Assembly (NCBI GenBank): GCA_015065935.1 | Contig: SVPI01000007.1 | Location: 1-63,719 of the forward strand | Length of the DNA: 63,719 nt | DNA from: Oscillospiraceae bacterium | Lineage (GTDB): Bacteria; Bacillota; Clostridia; Oscillospirales; Acutalibacteraceae | Reading direction: 5' to 3' | Shown: piece by piece, positions 7,875 through 18,194 of the stretch | Position numbering within the stretch: position 1 is the first letter of the stretch | Layout: every line of letters begins with the position of its first letter | Position numbers and translations under genes: made by a program | Notes under the pieces: generated by a model | What the model saw: only the letters and a program-made list of their open reading frames with translations | Databases searched by the model: none | Told to the model about the DNA's origin: nothing

Positions 7875-10280
7875 TTATTTTACAACGATATTAACGAGTT
7901 TTTTGGGAACATAAAGCTCTTTAATAACCGTTTTACCGTTCATTTCAGCCTTAACAGCATCCTGTTCTTTGGCAAGGGCAATTGCATCAGGGGCAGAAAT
8001 TTCGGCAGGGATATTAATTCTTGCCTTAATTTTGCCGTTAATCTGAACAACAATTTCAATAGCGCTTTCAACACATTTTGCCTCATCGTAAGTAGGCCAT
8101 TTAGTCTCGTTGAGCATTCCCTCAAAGCCGCAAAGCTCCCACATTTCCTCGGTTAAGTGAGGAGCAAAGGGGTTAAGGAGAACGAGCACTGTTTTAAGCT
8201 CGGCACGGTTAATTTTGCCTGTTGCAACAATAGTGTTAAGCAGTGACATAAGTGCTGCAATGGCGGTGTTCATTTTAAGGGTATCAATATCCCCTGTTAC
8301 CTTTTTAATGGTCTTGTGCATTTCGCTTTCAAGCTCGGCTCTGTAAGCATCACCAGGGGTTAAAATATCGGCAAGGGACCAAACACGCTCTAAAAAGCGC
8401 TTACAGCCCTTAATTGAATTAGAACTCCAGGGAGCGGCCTTTTCAAAGTCACCAATGAACATTTCGTAAAGGCGCATTGTGTCGGCGCCGTAGTTTTCAA
8501 CAATTTCATCGGGGTTAACAACGTTGCCGCGGGACTTTGACATTTTCTCGCCGTTTTCGCCCAAAATCATACCGTGGCTTGTACGCTTAGCGTAAGGCTC
8601 AGCAGTGGGCACAACGCCGATATCATAAAGGAATTTGTGCCAGAAACGGCTGTAAAGCAGATGGAGTGTTGTGTGCTCCATACCGCCGTTATACCAGTCA
8701 ATGGGACACCAGTATTCGAGGGCTTCCTTGCTTGCAAGCTCCTTATCATTGTGGGGGTCGCAGTACCTGAGGAAGTACCAGGAGGAGCCTGCCCACTGGG
8801 GCATTGTATCGGTTTCACGGTGTGCCTTGCCGCCGCATTTAGGACAGGTGGTGTTAACCCAATCGGTCATTGTGGCAAGGGGTGATTCGCCGTTATCGGT
8901 AGGCTCGTAGCTTTCAACATTAGGCAGCAGTAAGGGTAGCTCGCTTTCATCAAGAGGAACATAACCGCACTTTTCGCAGTGAACCATAGGAATGGGCTCG
9001 CCCCAATAACGCTGGCGGGAGAACACCCAGTCACGAAGCTTAAAGTTAACCTTTTCGGCACCAAGATTTTTATCGGAAAGCCACTTGATAATGGCAACCT
9101 TTGCCTCATCAACGCTAAGTCCGTTAAGGAAGCCTGAATTTACCATTGTGCCTGTTGCGCAGTCGGTAAACGCCTCTTTTTCTATGTCGCCGCCACTTAC
9201 AACCTCAATAATGGGCAGGTTAAATTTCTTGGCGAAATCATAGTCTCTTGTATCGTGAGCAGGAACCGCCATAATGGCGCCTGTGCCGTAAGAAATAAGT
9301 ACATAATCGGAAATGAAAATGGGGATTTCCTTTTCATTTACAGGGTTAATTGCGCGAACGCCCTTAAGCTCAACACCGGTTTTATCCTTGGCAAGCTCGG
9401 TGCGCTCAAAGTCAGACTTTTTAGCAGCTTCTTCCCTATAAGCTCTGATTTCATCAATATTAGTAAGCTTATCAGCCCATTTTTCAATTAAGGGGTGCTC
9501 GGGAGAAACAACCATATAGGTTGCGCCAAAAAGTGTATCTGCGCGGGTAGAGAAAACCTCTAAAACATCCCCTGCGGTGGTTGAAAATTTAATTTGGGCA
9601 CCTGTTGAACGACCAATCCAGTTCCTTTGCTGTGTTTTAACGCGGTCGATAAAATCAACGGTGTCAAGACCCTCTAAAAGTTTTTCGGCATAGTCGGTAA
9701 TTTTAAGCATCCACTGGCTTTTTTCCTTGTGAACAACCTCACTGCCGCAACGCTCACAAACGCCGTTTACAACCTCCTCGTTTGCTAAAACGCATTTACA
9801 AGAGGTGCACCAGTTAACGGCCATTTGCTTTTTATATGCAAGGCCTTTTTTATAAAGCTGGAGGAAAATCCACTGGGTCCATTTATAGTAAGAAGGGTCG
9901 GTTGTGTTAATTTCCCTGCTCCAGTCAAAGGAGAAACCAAGGCTTTTAAGCTGGCGCTTAAAGTTCTTAATATTATCTGCTGTTACAACCTCGGGGTGGA
10001 TATGGTTCTTAATAGCATAGTTTTCTGTAGGAAGGCCAAAGGCATCCCAACCCATAGGATAAAGCACATTGTAGCCCTCAAAACGCTTTTTACGGCTTAC
10101 AATATCAAGGGCGGTATAGGAACGAGGATGTCCAACATGAAGACCTTGACCCGAGGGGTAAGGAAATTCTACAAGGGCGTAGAATTTAGGCAATGTATAA
10201 TCATTTTTTGCGGCAAAGGTTTGGTTTTCATCCCATTTATCCTGCCATTTTTTCTCAATTGAAGTAAAATCGTATCTCAC
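7875..10280 (-). CDS. leuS: Leucyl-tRNA synthetase
   Basis: It charges tRNA-Leu with leucine. At 801 aa it is a full bacterial LeuRS. HVGH at 48-51 is the HIGH signature. Zinc-like cysteine pairs (CTSCKC and CERCGSE near 160-180) and the editing CP1 domain follow. A second CxxC set (CEKCG, CPKCGG) and KMSKS in [10 protein letters not shown] (near 575) come next, then the anticodon-binding and C-terminal domains. It is the last gene of the minus-strand cluster, 2 bp after rsfS, with no T-box leader of its own, so it depends on upstream transcription or a hidden internal promoter. That is unusual because clostridial leuS genes are often T-box controlled. Confidence 0.97.
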   Translation of the reverse strand: MRYDFTSIEKKWQDKWDENQTFAAKNDYTLPKFYALVEFPYPSGQGLHVGHPRSYTALDIVSRKKRFEGYNVLYPMGWDAFGLPTENYAIKNHIHPEVVTADNIKNFKRQLKSLGFSFDWSREINTTDPSYYKWTQWIFLQLYKKGLAYKKQMAVNWCTSCKCVLANEEVVNGVCERCGSEVVHKEKSQWMLKITDYAEKLLEGLDTVDFIDRVKTQQRNWIGRSTGAQIKFSTTAGDVLEVFSTRADTLFGATYMVVSPEHPLIEKWADKLTNIDEIRAYREEAAKKSDFERTELAKDKTGVELKGVRAINPVNEKEIPIFISDYVLISYGTGAIMAVPAHDTRDYDFAKKFNLPIIEVVSGGDIEKEAFTDCATGTMVNSGFLNGLSVDEAKVAIIKWLSDKNLGAEKVNFKLRDWVFSRQRYWGEPIPMVHCEKCGYVPLDESELPLLLPNVESYEPTDNGESPLATMTDWVNTTCPKCGGKAHRETDTMPQWAGSSWYFLRYCDPHNDKELASKEALEYWCPIDWYNGGMEHTTLHLLYSRFWHKFLYDIGVVPTAEPYAKRTSHGMILGENGEKMSKSRGNVVNPDEIVENYGADTMRLYEMFIGDFEKAAPWSSNSIKGCKRFLERVWSLADILTPGDAYRAELESEMHKTIKKVTGDIDTLKMNTAIAALMSLLNTIVATGKINRAELKTVLVLLNPFAPHLTEEMWELCGFEGMLNETKWPTYDEAKCVESAIEIVVQINGKIKARINIPAEISAPDAIALAKEQDAVKAEMNGKTVIKELYVPKKLVNIVVK

Positions 10281-10282
10281 TT

Positions 10283-10642
10283 TTATTCCTCCATACTGCT
10301 TTCAAGATATTTAGAAAGGTCAACGGCCTCGCCATCAAACCACATTTTATCAAGGTTATAAAACTGCCTTGCCTCACGTGAAAAAACGTGAACTACAATG
10401 TCACAATAGTCAATTAAAATCCAGCCTGTTGCACGGCCCTCAACGTGGTGGGGCTGAACACCCGCTTCGGATAGTTTAAATTCCACCTCATCGGCAAGGG
10501 TTTTAACGTGGGTGTTTGAGGTTGCGGTTGCAAGGACAAAATAGTCTGCAACGCTTGTTAAATCGCCAACGCGAATTGCGGCAAGCTCCATTGCCTTTTT
10601 TTCGTTAAGCGCATTAAGTGCTATGCGCAGTTTTTCGTTCAT
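10283..10642 (-). CDS. rsfS: Ribosomal silencing factor RsfS
   Basis: A 119-aa member of the RsfS/YbeB/Iojap family, which binds ribosomal protein uL14 and blocks joining of the ribosomal subunits when nutrients are scarce. Family marks are the [21 protein letters not shown] stretch (about 33-52) and [20 protein letters not shown] near 82-101. The start overlaps the yqeK stop at 10642, suggesting translational coupling. The order nadD-yqeK-rsfS is standard in Firmicutes. Confidence 0.95.
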   Translation of the reverse strand: MNEKLRIALNALNEKKAMELAAIRVGDLTSVADYFVLATATSNTHVKTLADEVEFKLSEAGVQPHHVEGRATGWILIDYCDIVVHVFSREARQFYNLDKMWFDGEAVDLSKYLESSMEE

Positions 10643-11214
10643 TATATTTTACCTCTCAAAAGAATTTCGTTATATGCACAAAGTGTGTCGGGGTGAATTG
10701 CAAGCTCCCTTTCACACAAATCTTTAACCGTATAACAAAGGGCGTAGCGAAGGGCGGATTCCAGAGATTCATCGGCTAAAGCGCGCATTATATCTACATC
10801 ATCATAATCCCTGTCACGTGAAGTGAAATCGGCAATATAGAGCACCGTTTCAAGCTTTGTCATATTAGCCTTTGCGGTTGTATGACACCTTATGGCGCTT
10901 ATAATTTCCTCATCACAAATTCCAAAAACATTTTTGGCAACTGCGGCGCCCGAAATGGCGTGCCACAGCTTTTCGCTCCCCGCCTCAACATCGGATAGTA
11001 TTATACCAAAACGCTCAAATATTTTCAACTGTTTTTCGGTGCTGTGATTTTTTGTGGCATCGTGTACAAGACCTGCTAAATATGCCTTCTCAGGGTCGGC
11101 ACCGTATTTAGCCGCTAAGCGCTTTGCCTCCCTTGCAACACAAAGGGAATGCTCAAATCTTTTCGGTTTTAAATCCTGCCGCAAAATTTCAATTATTTCA
11201 TTTTCACTTAGCAT
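10642..11214 (-). CDS. yqeK: HD-domain phosphohydrolase YqeK (Ap4A hydrolase)
   Basis: YqeK enzymes split diadenosine tetraphosphate symmetrically into two ADP. HSLCVAREAKRLAAKYG, LVHDATKN (the HD pair) and the later WHAISGA and RCHTTAK motifs give the HD metal site. I place the start at the ATG at 11214 (MLSENEII), 9 nt after GGTGG, which gives 190 aa; the alternative at 11238 would overlap nadD by 35 bp. The chosen start overlaps the end of nadD by 11 bp. Confidence 0.92.
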   Translation of the reverse strand: MLSENEIIEILRQDLKPKRFEHSLCVAREAKRLAAKYGADPEKAYLAGLVHDATKNHSTEKQLKIFERFGIILSDVEAGSEKLWHAISGAAVAKNVFGICDEEIISAIRCHTTAKANMTKLETVLYIADFTSRDRDYDDVDIMRALADESLESALRYALCYTVKDLCERELAIHPDTLCAYNEILLRGKI

Positions 11215-11812
11215 ATTGTTCACCACCGTAAAGGCCATTTTCGCTTATATATTCCGCAATAAAGGCGGGAATATGCTTTTTCATATCATCAAATTTCATC
11301 TGCCTAATTTCACTGGAGGAAATTTCTGCCGGCGTAATTTCAAGAACAAAAACTTTGCCGCCCTTGGCTTTTAGAAATTCTACCGCTTTATCAAACTCCT
11401 CGTTATCGGTACCCTTGCGCCTTACGGCAATAATACCCATCATTTTGAGCAGTTCTTCATAGCGGTACCACCTATTAAAGGTTGTTATCATATCGCCGCC
11501 GCAGACAAAAAGAATTTCGCTGTCACTACTCCTTTTAAGCTCGCTTACAGTATTAAAGGTATAGCTTTTGCCCTGCATTTTAAGCTCCATATCGCAGGCG
11601 GTCACATTAGCAAAATGTTGTGCCGCCAGGGCGCACATTTTAAGCCGATGGGTTTCATCAGCTAAAAAGTCACACTGCTTATGGGGCGGAAGCTTTGTGG
11701 GCATAAGGAGAATTTCATCCGCCAGGTTGCTTTTTGAAACGGCCTCTAAAACCTCGAAATGGGCATTATGAAAGGGATTAAAGGTGCCGCCGAAAATGGC
11801 AATTCTTTTCAA
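11204..11812 (-). CDS. nadD: Nicotinate-nucleotide adenylyltransferase
   Basis: It adenylates nicotinate mononucleotide in NAD synthesis. IFGGTFNPFHNAHFEV (5-20) carries the T/HxGH nucleotidyltransferase signature, and ISSSEIRQ near 175 is the second ATP-binding motif. At 202 aa it has normal length. It begins one base after yhbY ends and overlaps yqeK. Confidence 0.95.
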   Translation of the reverse strand: MKRIAIFGGTFNPFHNAHFEVLEAVSKSNLADEILLMPTKLPPHKQCDFLADETHRLKMCALAAQHFANVTACDMELKMQGKSYTFNTVSELKRSSDSEILFVCGGDMITTFNRWYRYEELLKMMGIIAVRRKGTDNEEFDKAVEFLKAKGGKVFVLEITPAEISSSEIRQMKFDDMKKHIPAFIAEYISENGLYGGEQYAK

Positions 11813-12106
11813 TTATTTCACCAAATAAATTTGTTTATTATCTTTGCTTTCTCTATAAAGAATAAATCTTGTGCCGATAACCTGAACAACATCGGCGCTC
11901 ACCTTTTGAGCAGTTTCATCGGCTGCCTCTCGGGCAGAAATGGGAGCCGTTTCAAGAACGCGAAGCTTTATAAGCTCGCGGGCGGTTAGGGCATCATCAA
12001 TTTGTTTAATAGTTTGGTCATTTATGCCGCCCTTGCCGATTTGGAAAATTGTTTCATAACTGTTGGCAATGCCGCGAAGCTGGGCACGCTGTTTGCTTGT
12101 TAGCAT
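11813..12106 (-). CDS. yhbY: RNA-binding protein YhbY (CRM domain)
   Basis: A 97-aa single CRM-domain protein that associates with pre-50S ribosomes. The start LTSKQRAQLRGIANSYE, the GKGGINDQTIKQID loop (GxxG motif, about 24-37) and the end GTRFILYRESKDNKQIYLV are typical. It lies between rdgB (9 bp gap) and nadD, the common Firmicutes order. Confidence 0.94.
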   Translation of the reverse strand: MLTSKQRAQLRGIANSYETIFQIGKGGINDQTIKQIDDALTARELIKLRVLETAPISAREAADETAQKVSADVVQVIGTRFILYRESKDNKQIYLVK

Positions 12107-12115
12107 AATATTTTT

Positions 12116-12709
12116 CTACCTTTCAAGTCTTTTTTCAAGTTCTGCTTTTAGTTTAGTAAGCGCCCTTGCTCTGTGGGAAATTTTATCCTTTTCCTCTGCA
12201 CTAACTTCGCCAAGGCAACCTATTTCGCTAATGAACATAGGGTCATAACCAAAGCCGTTATTTCCACTCATCCTTTCGGCAATATGACCGTGGCACTCGC
12301 CCCTTACGGTGAAGGTTTCACCATCTGCCATAACGCAGGCAATGGCGGCAACATAGTGCGCGGTGCGCTTTTCAAAAGGCACACCCTTTAAAAGGGTTAG
12401 CACCTTTTGGTTGTTTGCGGCATCATCCCCGTGTTCCCCTGCGAAGCGGGCAGAGAAAATACCCGGGGCGCCGTTTAAATAATCAATGCAAATGCCTGAA
12501 TCATCGGCAATAGAGGGAAGGCCTGTTGCCTTGAAGGCAGCGGTAGCCTTTAAAATAGCGTTTTCCTCAAAGGTGGTGCCTGTTTCCTCAATTTCGGTTA
12601 AGGGCTCCTTTAAATCCTTTTCGCTTAAAACCTCAAAGCCCATAGGTGTTAAAATTCGGGAGATTTCTATAATCTTATGGGCATTTTTAGTGGCAATAAA
12701 AAATTTCAT
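12116..12709 (-). CDS. rdgB: XTP/dITP pyrophosphatase (RdgB/HAM1 family)
   Basis: It removes non-canonical purine nucleotides such as dITP and XTP from the pool. MKFFIATKNAHKIIEI, then IADDSGICIDYLNGAPGIFSARF and NNGFGYDPMFI are the family's substrate and metal motifs. The start is the ATG at 12709, giving 197 aa, behind GAGGAAG; the GTG at 12727 would overlap ftsY and add six poor residues. It overlaps nothing and is 1 bp from the ftsY stop. Confidence 0.94.
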   Translation of the reverse strand: MKFFIATKNAHKIIEISRILTPMGFEVLSEKDLKEPLTEIEETGTTFEENAILKATAAFKATGLPSIADDSGICIDYLNGAPGIFSARFAGEHGDDAANNQKVLTLLKGVPFEKRTAHYVAAIACVMADGETFTVRGECHGHIAERMSGNNGFGYDPMFISEIGCLGEVSAEEKDKISHRARALTKLKAELEKRLER

Positions 12710-12710
12710 T

Positions 12711-13628
12711 TTAATTTTCTTCCTCACTAATCAATCCATCGGCAAATTCCCTTGCACTGAAGGTTTGCAGGTCATCAATACCTTCGCCGACACCAATAAA
12801 TTTAACAGGGATATTAAGCTCATTCTTTATGCTGATAACAATGCCACCCTTGGCGGTACCATCCAGCTTTGTAAGCACTATACCTGTTATATCGGCAACA
12901 TTTTTAAATTCTCTTGCCTGATTAACGGCATTCTGACCCGTTGAGGCATCAAGCACAAGCAAAGTCTCTAAACTTGCCTCGGGTAGTTCCCTTTTAATAA
13001 TGCGATAAATTTTAGCAAGTTCATCCATAAGGTTTTTCTTGTTATGAAGCCTGCCGGCGGTATCGCAAATAATAACATCGCTTTTTTTAGCCTTGGCGCT
13101 TTGAATGGTGTCAAACACAACCGAAGCGGGGTCGGTGCCCTCAATGCTTTTAACAACCGAAACGCCTGCTCTTTCACCCCAAATTTCAAGCTGCTCTGCG
13201 GCGGCGGCACGGAAAGTGTCGGCGGCACCTAAAATAACTTTTTTACCATCATTTTTAAGTTGTAACGCCATTTTACCAATGGTTGTGGTTTTACCAACGC
13301 CGTTAACGCCTATAACAAGAATAACCGAGGGTGCGGTATCAAGGTGCAAGGAAGCATCACCGTCAAGCATTGAAAAAATAATTTCGGCCATTTGGGTTTT
13401 TATAAGCTTTGGGTCGGTAACGCCCTCCTTTTTAACATAGGCGCGAAGCCGGCTACAAATATCGGTTGCCGTTGCAACGCCAATGTCGCTCATAACAAGG
13501 ATTTCTTCAAGTTCCTCGAAAAAATCCTCATCAATTTTTGTAAAGCTGTTAATAATGGAATTAACATTATTAACAAGGGCTGAGCGGGTCTTAGTAAGAC
13601 CCGCCTTGATTTTATGGAAAAATCCCAT
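12711..13628 (-). CDS. ftsY: Signal recognition particle receptor FtsY
   Basis: The SRP receptor GTPase that docks ribosome-nascent chain complexes at the membrane. It has an N-terminal helical N domain, then the G domain: GVNGVGKTTT (P-loop, near 107), DTFRAAAAEQL, DTAGRLHNKKNLMDEL and TKLDGTAKGG. There is no long acidic A domain, normal for Firmicutes. I use the ATG at 13628 (MGFFHK, 305 aa) instead of the GTG at 13637 that overlaps smc. Confidence 0.95.
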   Translation of the reverse strand: MGFFHKIKAGLTKTRSALVNNVNSIINSFTKIDEDFFEELEEILVMSDIGVATATDICSRLRAYVKKEGVTDPKLIKTQMAEIIFSMLDGDASLHLDTAPSVILVIGVNGVGKTTTIGKMALQLKNDGKKVILGAADTFRAAAAEQLEIWGERAGVSVVKSIEGTDPASVVFDTIQSAKAKKSDVIICDTAGRLHNKKNLMDELAKIYRIIKRELPEASLETLLVLDASTGQNAVNQAREFKNVADITGIVLTKLDGTAKGGIVISIKNELNIPVKFIGVGEGIDDLQTFSAREFADGLISEEEN

Positions 13629-13633
13629 TATTA

Positions 13634-16600
13634 TCACTCTTTTTCAAGGTTAAGTTTTTTAACAAGCTCGGTGGTGTTAAGCTCAAGCAGTTTTGTAATG
13701 CCCTTCTCCTGCATTGTAACACCGTAAAGCATATCGGCCGCCTCCATTGTGCCGCGGCGGTGGGTTACGCATATAAACTGTGTAGCAAAATCCGACTGCT
13801 TCATATATTCGGCAAAGCGCTCAACGTTAATATCGTCAAGGGCTGTGTCAACCTCATCAAGGAAGCAGAATGGCGGAGCACTTACGCGCATAATTGCAAA
13901 GTAAATTGCAAGGGCAACAAGTGATTTTTCACCGCCTGAAAGACCATCGAGGCTCGGAACATTTTTGCCCGGCAGGCTTGCCTTAATCTCAATGCCGCTT
14001 TCCAGCACATTTTCAGGGTTAGAAAGTACAAGACTTGCCTCGCCGCCGCCGAAAAGCTCCTTAAAGGTTTTGGAGAAGCATTCATTTATGCGGTTAAAGC
14101 CTGTAACAAACAACTCCTGCATTTGTGAGGTTAAGCGGTTAATAAGCTTGTTAAGCTCATCCTTAGAGGTTTCAACATCGGCAATTTGTGCCGACATAAA
14201 GTTGTAACGCTCGCTAACCTCTTTAAATTCCTCAATAGCGGCAACATTAACGCTACCAAGGGCGCGAATTTTAGAGCGGATTTCGTTAAGGCTTTTCTTG
14301 GCCTCCTTGGGGTCATCAATTTGAATACCAAGTGCCTCGGCATCGGTGCGGGTAAGCTGATACTCATCATAGAGCTGGCGAATAACATCGTCATACTCCC
14401 TGACCATAATATCCTTACGCTCCTGAAGGCGGGCCACCTCACCGCTAAGCTTTTCCTTTTGGTCAATTCTTTCCTTTTCGGTTTCACGAAGGGTGATGCC
14501 CGATTTTTCAATTTCACTGCGGCTAAGGGTTAATTCCTCAATTTCCTTTTCAAGGTCGGCAGTAATATTTTTGTAAGCCTCAAAACCGCCGTTAATTTCG
14601 GAAATTTGCAGGGTTAAACGCTCGCTTTCGCTATTATAGCCCTCAAGCTCAGCCTCAAGCTCTTTAACCTTTTGAGCACGGTCGGTTACTGAATTTTCAA
14701 GGGATGAAATGATAACGCCAAGATTTTCAATATCCTTTTCGCACATTTGCTGTGCCATTTTAGCATCGGTAATTTTTGTGGCAAGGGCTTCTCTTTCACT
14801 GGAAAGGTCTTCTCTACCACCTGTCATTTCATCAATTTTGCTTTGGAGAGCGCTCTTTTCGCCGTCAAGCCTTACGATTTCGGCCGAAGCACTGTCAGCG
14901 AGGGCTTTAAGCTCCTCTTGCTTTTTGCCGGATTCGGTTTTTTCGGCGGTTAGCTCATCCACTGCATTTTTAAGTGTTTGTGTAATTTCATTAAGGCGCT
15001 TAAGCTCACCCAAAACGCGAATTTTATCCTCATTAGCGGTGGTAAGCTCGGCCTTGGCGGCAATAATATCGGCATCGGCACGGGCTAACTGCTCAGTAGC
15101 CTCACGCAGGGTTTGAGCCTTAATTTCGGCCTTTTCCTCAAGCTTTTTAATATCGTTTTTAATGCGCTCAATATCACTATTTCGGGAAAGTAAACCTGCA
15201 TTTTTAATCAGTGAGCCGCCTGTTAGCGAGCCGCCTGCATTAACAACCTGTCCATCAAGGGAAACAACCTTAAAGTGGTATTTAAACTTTTTGGCAATGG
15301 CAATGGCGGTGTCAATATCCTCAGCAACAACGGTGCCACCTAAAAGATATTTAATAATTTCGCGATACTTGTCATCACACTCAACAAGGCTGTCGGCAAG
15401 GCCTACAAAGCCAAACATATCCTCAAAGCCTTTTTCGGTGAATTCCTTAGCTTTAATGGAAGAAATGGGCATAAAGGTTGCTCTGCCCTTGCTGTCACTT
15501 TTAAGTAGCTCTATGGCACGCTTGGCATCGGCCTCGCTATCAACAATAATATGCTGAATGCTGTTGCCAAGAGCGGTTTCAACTGCTGTAGAATATTCTT
15601 TTTTAACCTTAATAACCTTTGAAACAGGACCGTGAACACCACGGAGAATTCCCTTTGATGATTCACTGACAACCGCTTTAACCGCGTGGGAGAAGCCATC
15701 AAGATTCTTTTCCAAATCCTCAAGAATTTGAATACGGCGGTTTTTGGCATCAATATCAAGGCGAAGGTTATCGGCCTCCTCCTTTGCCTTGTTAACGGCA
15801 TCAACCCTTGTGGCATAACGCAGTTCGTAACCCTTTAAGGCATTCTGGCAGGAGGTAATTGTTTCCTCAAGCTCGGTAAGTAATTTATCGTTATCGGCGG
15901 TTTCTTTGCCGATTTCGGTAATTTCGGCCTGCCTTTGAGCAATAAGCTCATCAAGGTTTAAGGAGCGCTCATTAATTTGCTCAATGGAGGAATTGCAGGT
16001 CATAACCGTTACACGGTGGTTTGCGCCCAGTGCCGAAAGGTTATTTAGCGCTCTTACCTGCTCCTCAATTTGTTTCGAAATGCTTTCGCTAGAAATCAGA
16101 AGCTGGCTGAGTTCTTCGTTTAAAAGACCAATTTCGGTGCCGATTTTAACAGCCTCGGCTTTCTTTGCCTCAATGTCGGAATTTTTGGCATCAATTTCCT
16201 CTCTTATAGCCGAATCGGTTACACCCAGTGCCTCAATTTCGCCGCTTACGCGGGTTATGTTTTCTCTTAAATGCTCAATGTTGCTTTCCAGCACCGAAAC
16301 GGTACCCTGAGCCTTAACACATTCCTCATTCTTTGTGGAAATTTCAATACGCTTTTCCTCAATTTGGTTTGTTATAAGGGTTATGTTTTCGCTGTTTTGG
16401 GCAACCTGCTTATCAAACTCAGCAAGGGCGGTTTCAATTTCTTTATACTGAAGCTCGGCTAAAGCAATTTTGCTTTCCTGAGCACGGAGAGCTTCTTTGG
16501 AATTATTAAGTGTGTAAAGCCAAAGACCAATTTCAAGCTGTTTTTTATCCTCGGCCAATGTCAAAAACTTTTCTGCCTTTTTGCTTTGCTCACTGAGAGG

Positions 16601-17209
16601 ACCAACGCGGCTTTCAAGCTCTGCCATAATGTCCTTAAGGCGCAAAAGGTTTTCCTGTGCTGCCGAAAGCTTTCTTTCAGCCTCGGTTTTTCGATAACGA
16701 TATTTTGAAATACCCGAAGCCTCTTCGAAAATATCTCTTCTCTCACTTGATTTTGAACTGATAATAGAGTCAATTTTGCCTTGACCTATCATGGAATAAC
16801 CGTCACGACCAAGACCTGTATCCATAAACAGCTCGTGAACATCCTTTAAACGGACGGTTACATTGTTAATGAGATATTCGCTTTCGTGGGAACGATAATA
16901 TCTTCTTGTTACCGACACGAAATCATTATCAAAATTAAGGCTCCTATCAGAGTTATCAATGTTAAGGGTAACCTCGCAAAAGCCGTGAGGGCGGCGAAGG
17001 GCTGTTCCCGAAAAGATAACATCCTCCATTGACTGACCACGAAGGCTCTTGGTGGATTGTTCACCAAGCACCCAACGAACGGCATCGGAAATGTTACTTT
17101 TTCCGCTTCCGTTAGGTCCCACAACGGCGGTGATTCCGCGACCGAATTTTAGTGTTGTTTTATCCGCAAAAGATTTAAAGCCTTGTATCTGAATTGAACT
17201 TAACAGCAC
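13634..17209 (-). CDS. smc: Chromosome segregation protein SMC
   Basis: The 1191-aa condensin ATPase that compacts and separates chromosomes with ScpA and ScpB. Walker A GPNGSGKSN lies at 31-39. Long coiled coils run about 170-480 and 680-1010. The hinge lies about 500-680 (GVHGPVSKVI to VVNAGGSLTGG). The C-terminal head has the signature LSGGEKSLVALAIYFAIM and Walker B FCFLDEVDTALDD. It starts 2 bp after the upstream radical SAM gene stops and ends just before ftsY. Confidence 0.97.
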   Translation of the reverse strand: MLLSSIQIQGFKSFADKTTLKFGRGITAVVGPNGSGKSNISDAVRWVLGEQSTKSLRGQSMEDVIFSGTALRRPHGFCEVTLNIDNSDRSLNFDNDFVSVTRRYYRSHESEYLINNVTVRLKDVHELFMDTGLGRDGYSMIGQGKIDSIISSKSSERRDIFEEASGISKYRYRKTEAERKLSAAQENLLRLKDIMAELESRVGPLSEQSKKAEKFLTLAEDKKQLEIGLWLYTLNNSKEALRAQESKIALAELQYKEIETALAEFDKQVAQNSENITLITNQIEEKRIEISTKNEECVKAQGTVSVLESNIEHLRENITRVSGEIEALGVTDSAIREEIDAKNSDIEAKKAEAVKIGTEIGLLNEELSQLLISSESISKQIEEQVRALNNLSALGANHRVTVMTCNSSIEQINERSLNLDELIAQRQAEITEIGKETADNDKLLTELEETITSCQNALKGYELRYATRVDAVNKAKEEADNLRLDIDAKNRRIQILEDLEKNLDGFSHAVKAVVSESSKGILRGVHGPVSKVIKVKKEYSTAVETALGNSIQHIIVDSEADAKRAIELLKSDSKGRATFMPISSIKAKEFTEKGFEDMFGFVGLADSLVECDDKYREIIKYLLGGTVVAEDIDTAIAIAKKFKYHFKVVSLDGQVVNAGGSLTGGSLIKNAGLLSRNSDIERIKNDIKKLEEKAEIKAQTLREATEQLARADADIIAAKAELTTANEDKIRVLGELKRLNEITQTLKNAVDELTAEKTESGKKQEELKALADSASAEIVRLDGEKSALQSKIDEMTGGREDLSSEREALATKITDAKMAQQMCEKDIENLGVIISSLENSVTDRAQKVKELEAELEGYNSESERLTLQISEINGGFEAYKNITADLEKEIEELTLSRSEIEKSGITLRETEKERIDQKEKLSGEVARLQERKDIMVREYDDVIRQLYDEYQLTRTDAEALGIQIDDPKEAKKSLNEIRSKIRALGSVNVAAIEEFKEVSERYNFMSAQIADVETSKDELNKLINRLTSQMQELFVTGFNRINECFSKTFKELFGGGEASLVLSNPENVLESGIEIKASLPGKNVPSLDGLSGGEKSLVALAIYFAIMRVSAPPFCFLDEVDTALDDINVERFAEYMKQSDFATQFICVTHRRGTMEAADMLYGVTMQEKGITKLLELNTTELVKKLNLEKE

Positions 17210-17210
17210 T

Positions 17211-18194
17211 TTATTTACACATCCTTATCTCATACACGGAAAGGTCATCACACTCTTTAAAGGTGATACTGTAACCGTGTTTTTTTAATTCGTTAATATT
17301 TTGTTTGCCTTGACCCACAGCCTTAGAAACTTCTCCCCTTGGTACAAAGCAGGTATAATTTCCTTTTGGGTGCTTTAAAATTTCCCATTTGTAAATCGCA
17401 CTATCACAAAGCTCCTTAAAGGCGGGGTGCCACGGGCCTGCAACATAGGCGTTTTCCTCAATGGAATGAAGCCCTGTGCGAATGACATTTATATTTTCTT
17501 TTTTAAACATTAAAAGCAGTTTTGCCACCAAATCTACCGTGTCATTAAGAGTAGGTGGACAATATTCACCGCTTTTGAAAAGGGCTTCAAGGTGGGTACC
17601 CTTAAGGGTTATGGTGGGATAAATTCTAACCGTATCCGGCTTTAAATCAATTATCCTTTGTGCCGATGCAATATCGGTTTCGCTGTCACTGCAATAAAGC
17701 CCTGTCATCATTTGAAGGCCTAGGGAAAGGTCGGCCTCTTTTATAAGCCTTGAGGCCTTTTCAATATCACTTACGGTATGTCCCCTGCGGTTTGCCTTTA
17801 AAACCTCATCACACATACTTTGTGCGCCAAGTTCAACTGCGGTAACACCGTGTTCTTTTAAAATTCCGATTATCTCTTTATCCACAGCATCGGGGCGGGT
17901 GGAAATGCGAATTCCCGAAATATCACCGTTTCTAACAAAACCGTATGCCGCCTTTAAAAGGTAAAGCATATATTCTCTATCTATAGCGGTAAAGCTGCCG
18001 CCGAAAAAGGCAAGCTCGGTGGTTTTGGGGTCATAATTTTTAGATGCCTTTGCCACACTGACAGCCTTTTCAACATCGTTTTCATTTGGTGCCGTGTGGC
18101 AGGAGGTAATTGAAAACTGATTACAAAAGCTACACTGATTTGGACAGCCAATGTGAGGCACAAAAACCGAAATGTTTGAATGTTTTTTACTCAT
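17211..18194 (-). CDS. Radical SAM protein (Elp3-like)
   Basis: A 327-aa radical SAM enzyme. The iron-sulfur motif is GCPNQCSFCNQ near residue 17 (C-x3-C-x2-C). FFGGSFTAID, RISTRPDAVD, VELGAQSM and GLQMMTGLY follow the Elp3/B12-binding-lacking branch. There is no acetyltransferase domain, so it is not a full Elp3. Members sit between rnc and smc in many Clostridia; the reaction is not known to me. Its start overlaps the rnc stop (ATGA-type), showing tight coupling. Confidence 0.88.
   Translation of the reverse strand: MSKKHSNISVFVPHIGCPNQCSFCNQFSITSCHTAPNENDVEKAVSVAKASKNYDPKTTELAFFGGSFTAIDREYMLYLLKAAYGFVRNGDISGIRISTRPDAVDKEIIGILKEHGVTAVELGAQSMCDEVLKANRRGHTVSDIEKASRLIKEADLSLGLQMMTGLYCSDSETDIASAQRIIDLKPDTVRIYPTITLKGTHLEALFKSGEYCPPTLNDTVDLVAKLLLMFKKENINVIRTGLHSIEENAYVAGPWHPAFKELCDSAIYKWEILKHPKGNYTCFVPRGEVSKAVGQGKQNINELKKHGYSITFKECDDLSVYEIRMCK

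Noticed and set aside
10281-10700. T-box in front of leuS
   Set aside because: leuS follows rsfS by 2 bp, leaving no room for a leader.
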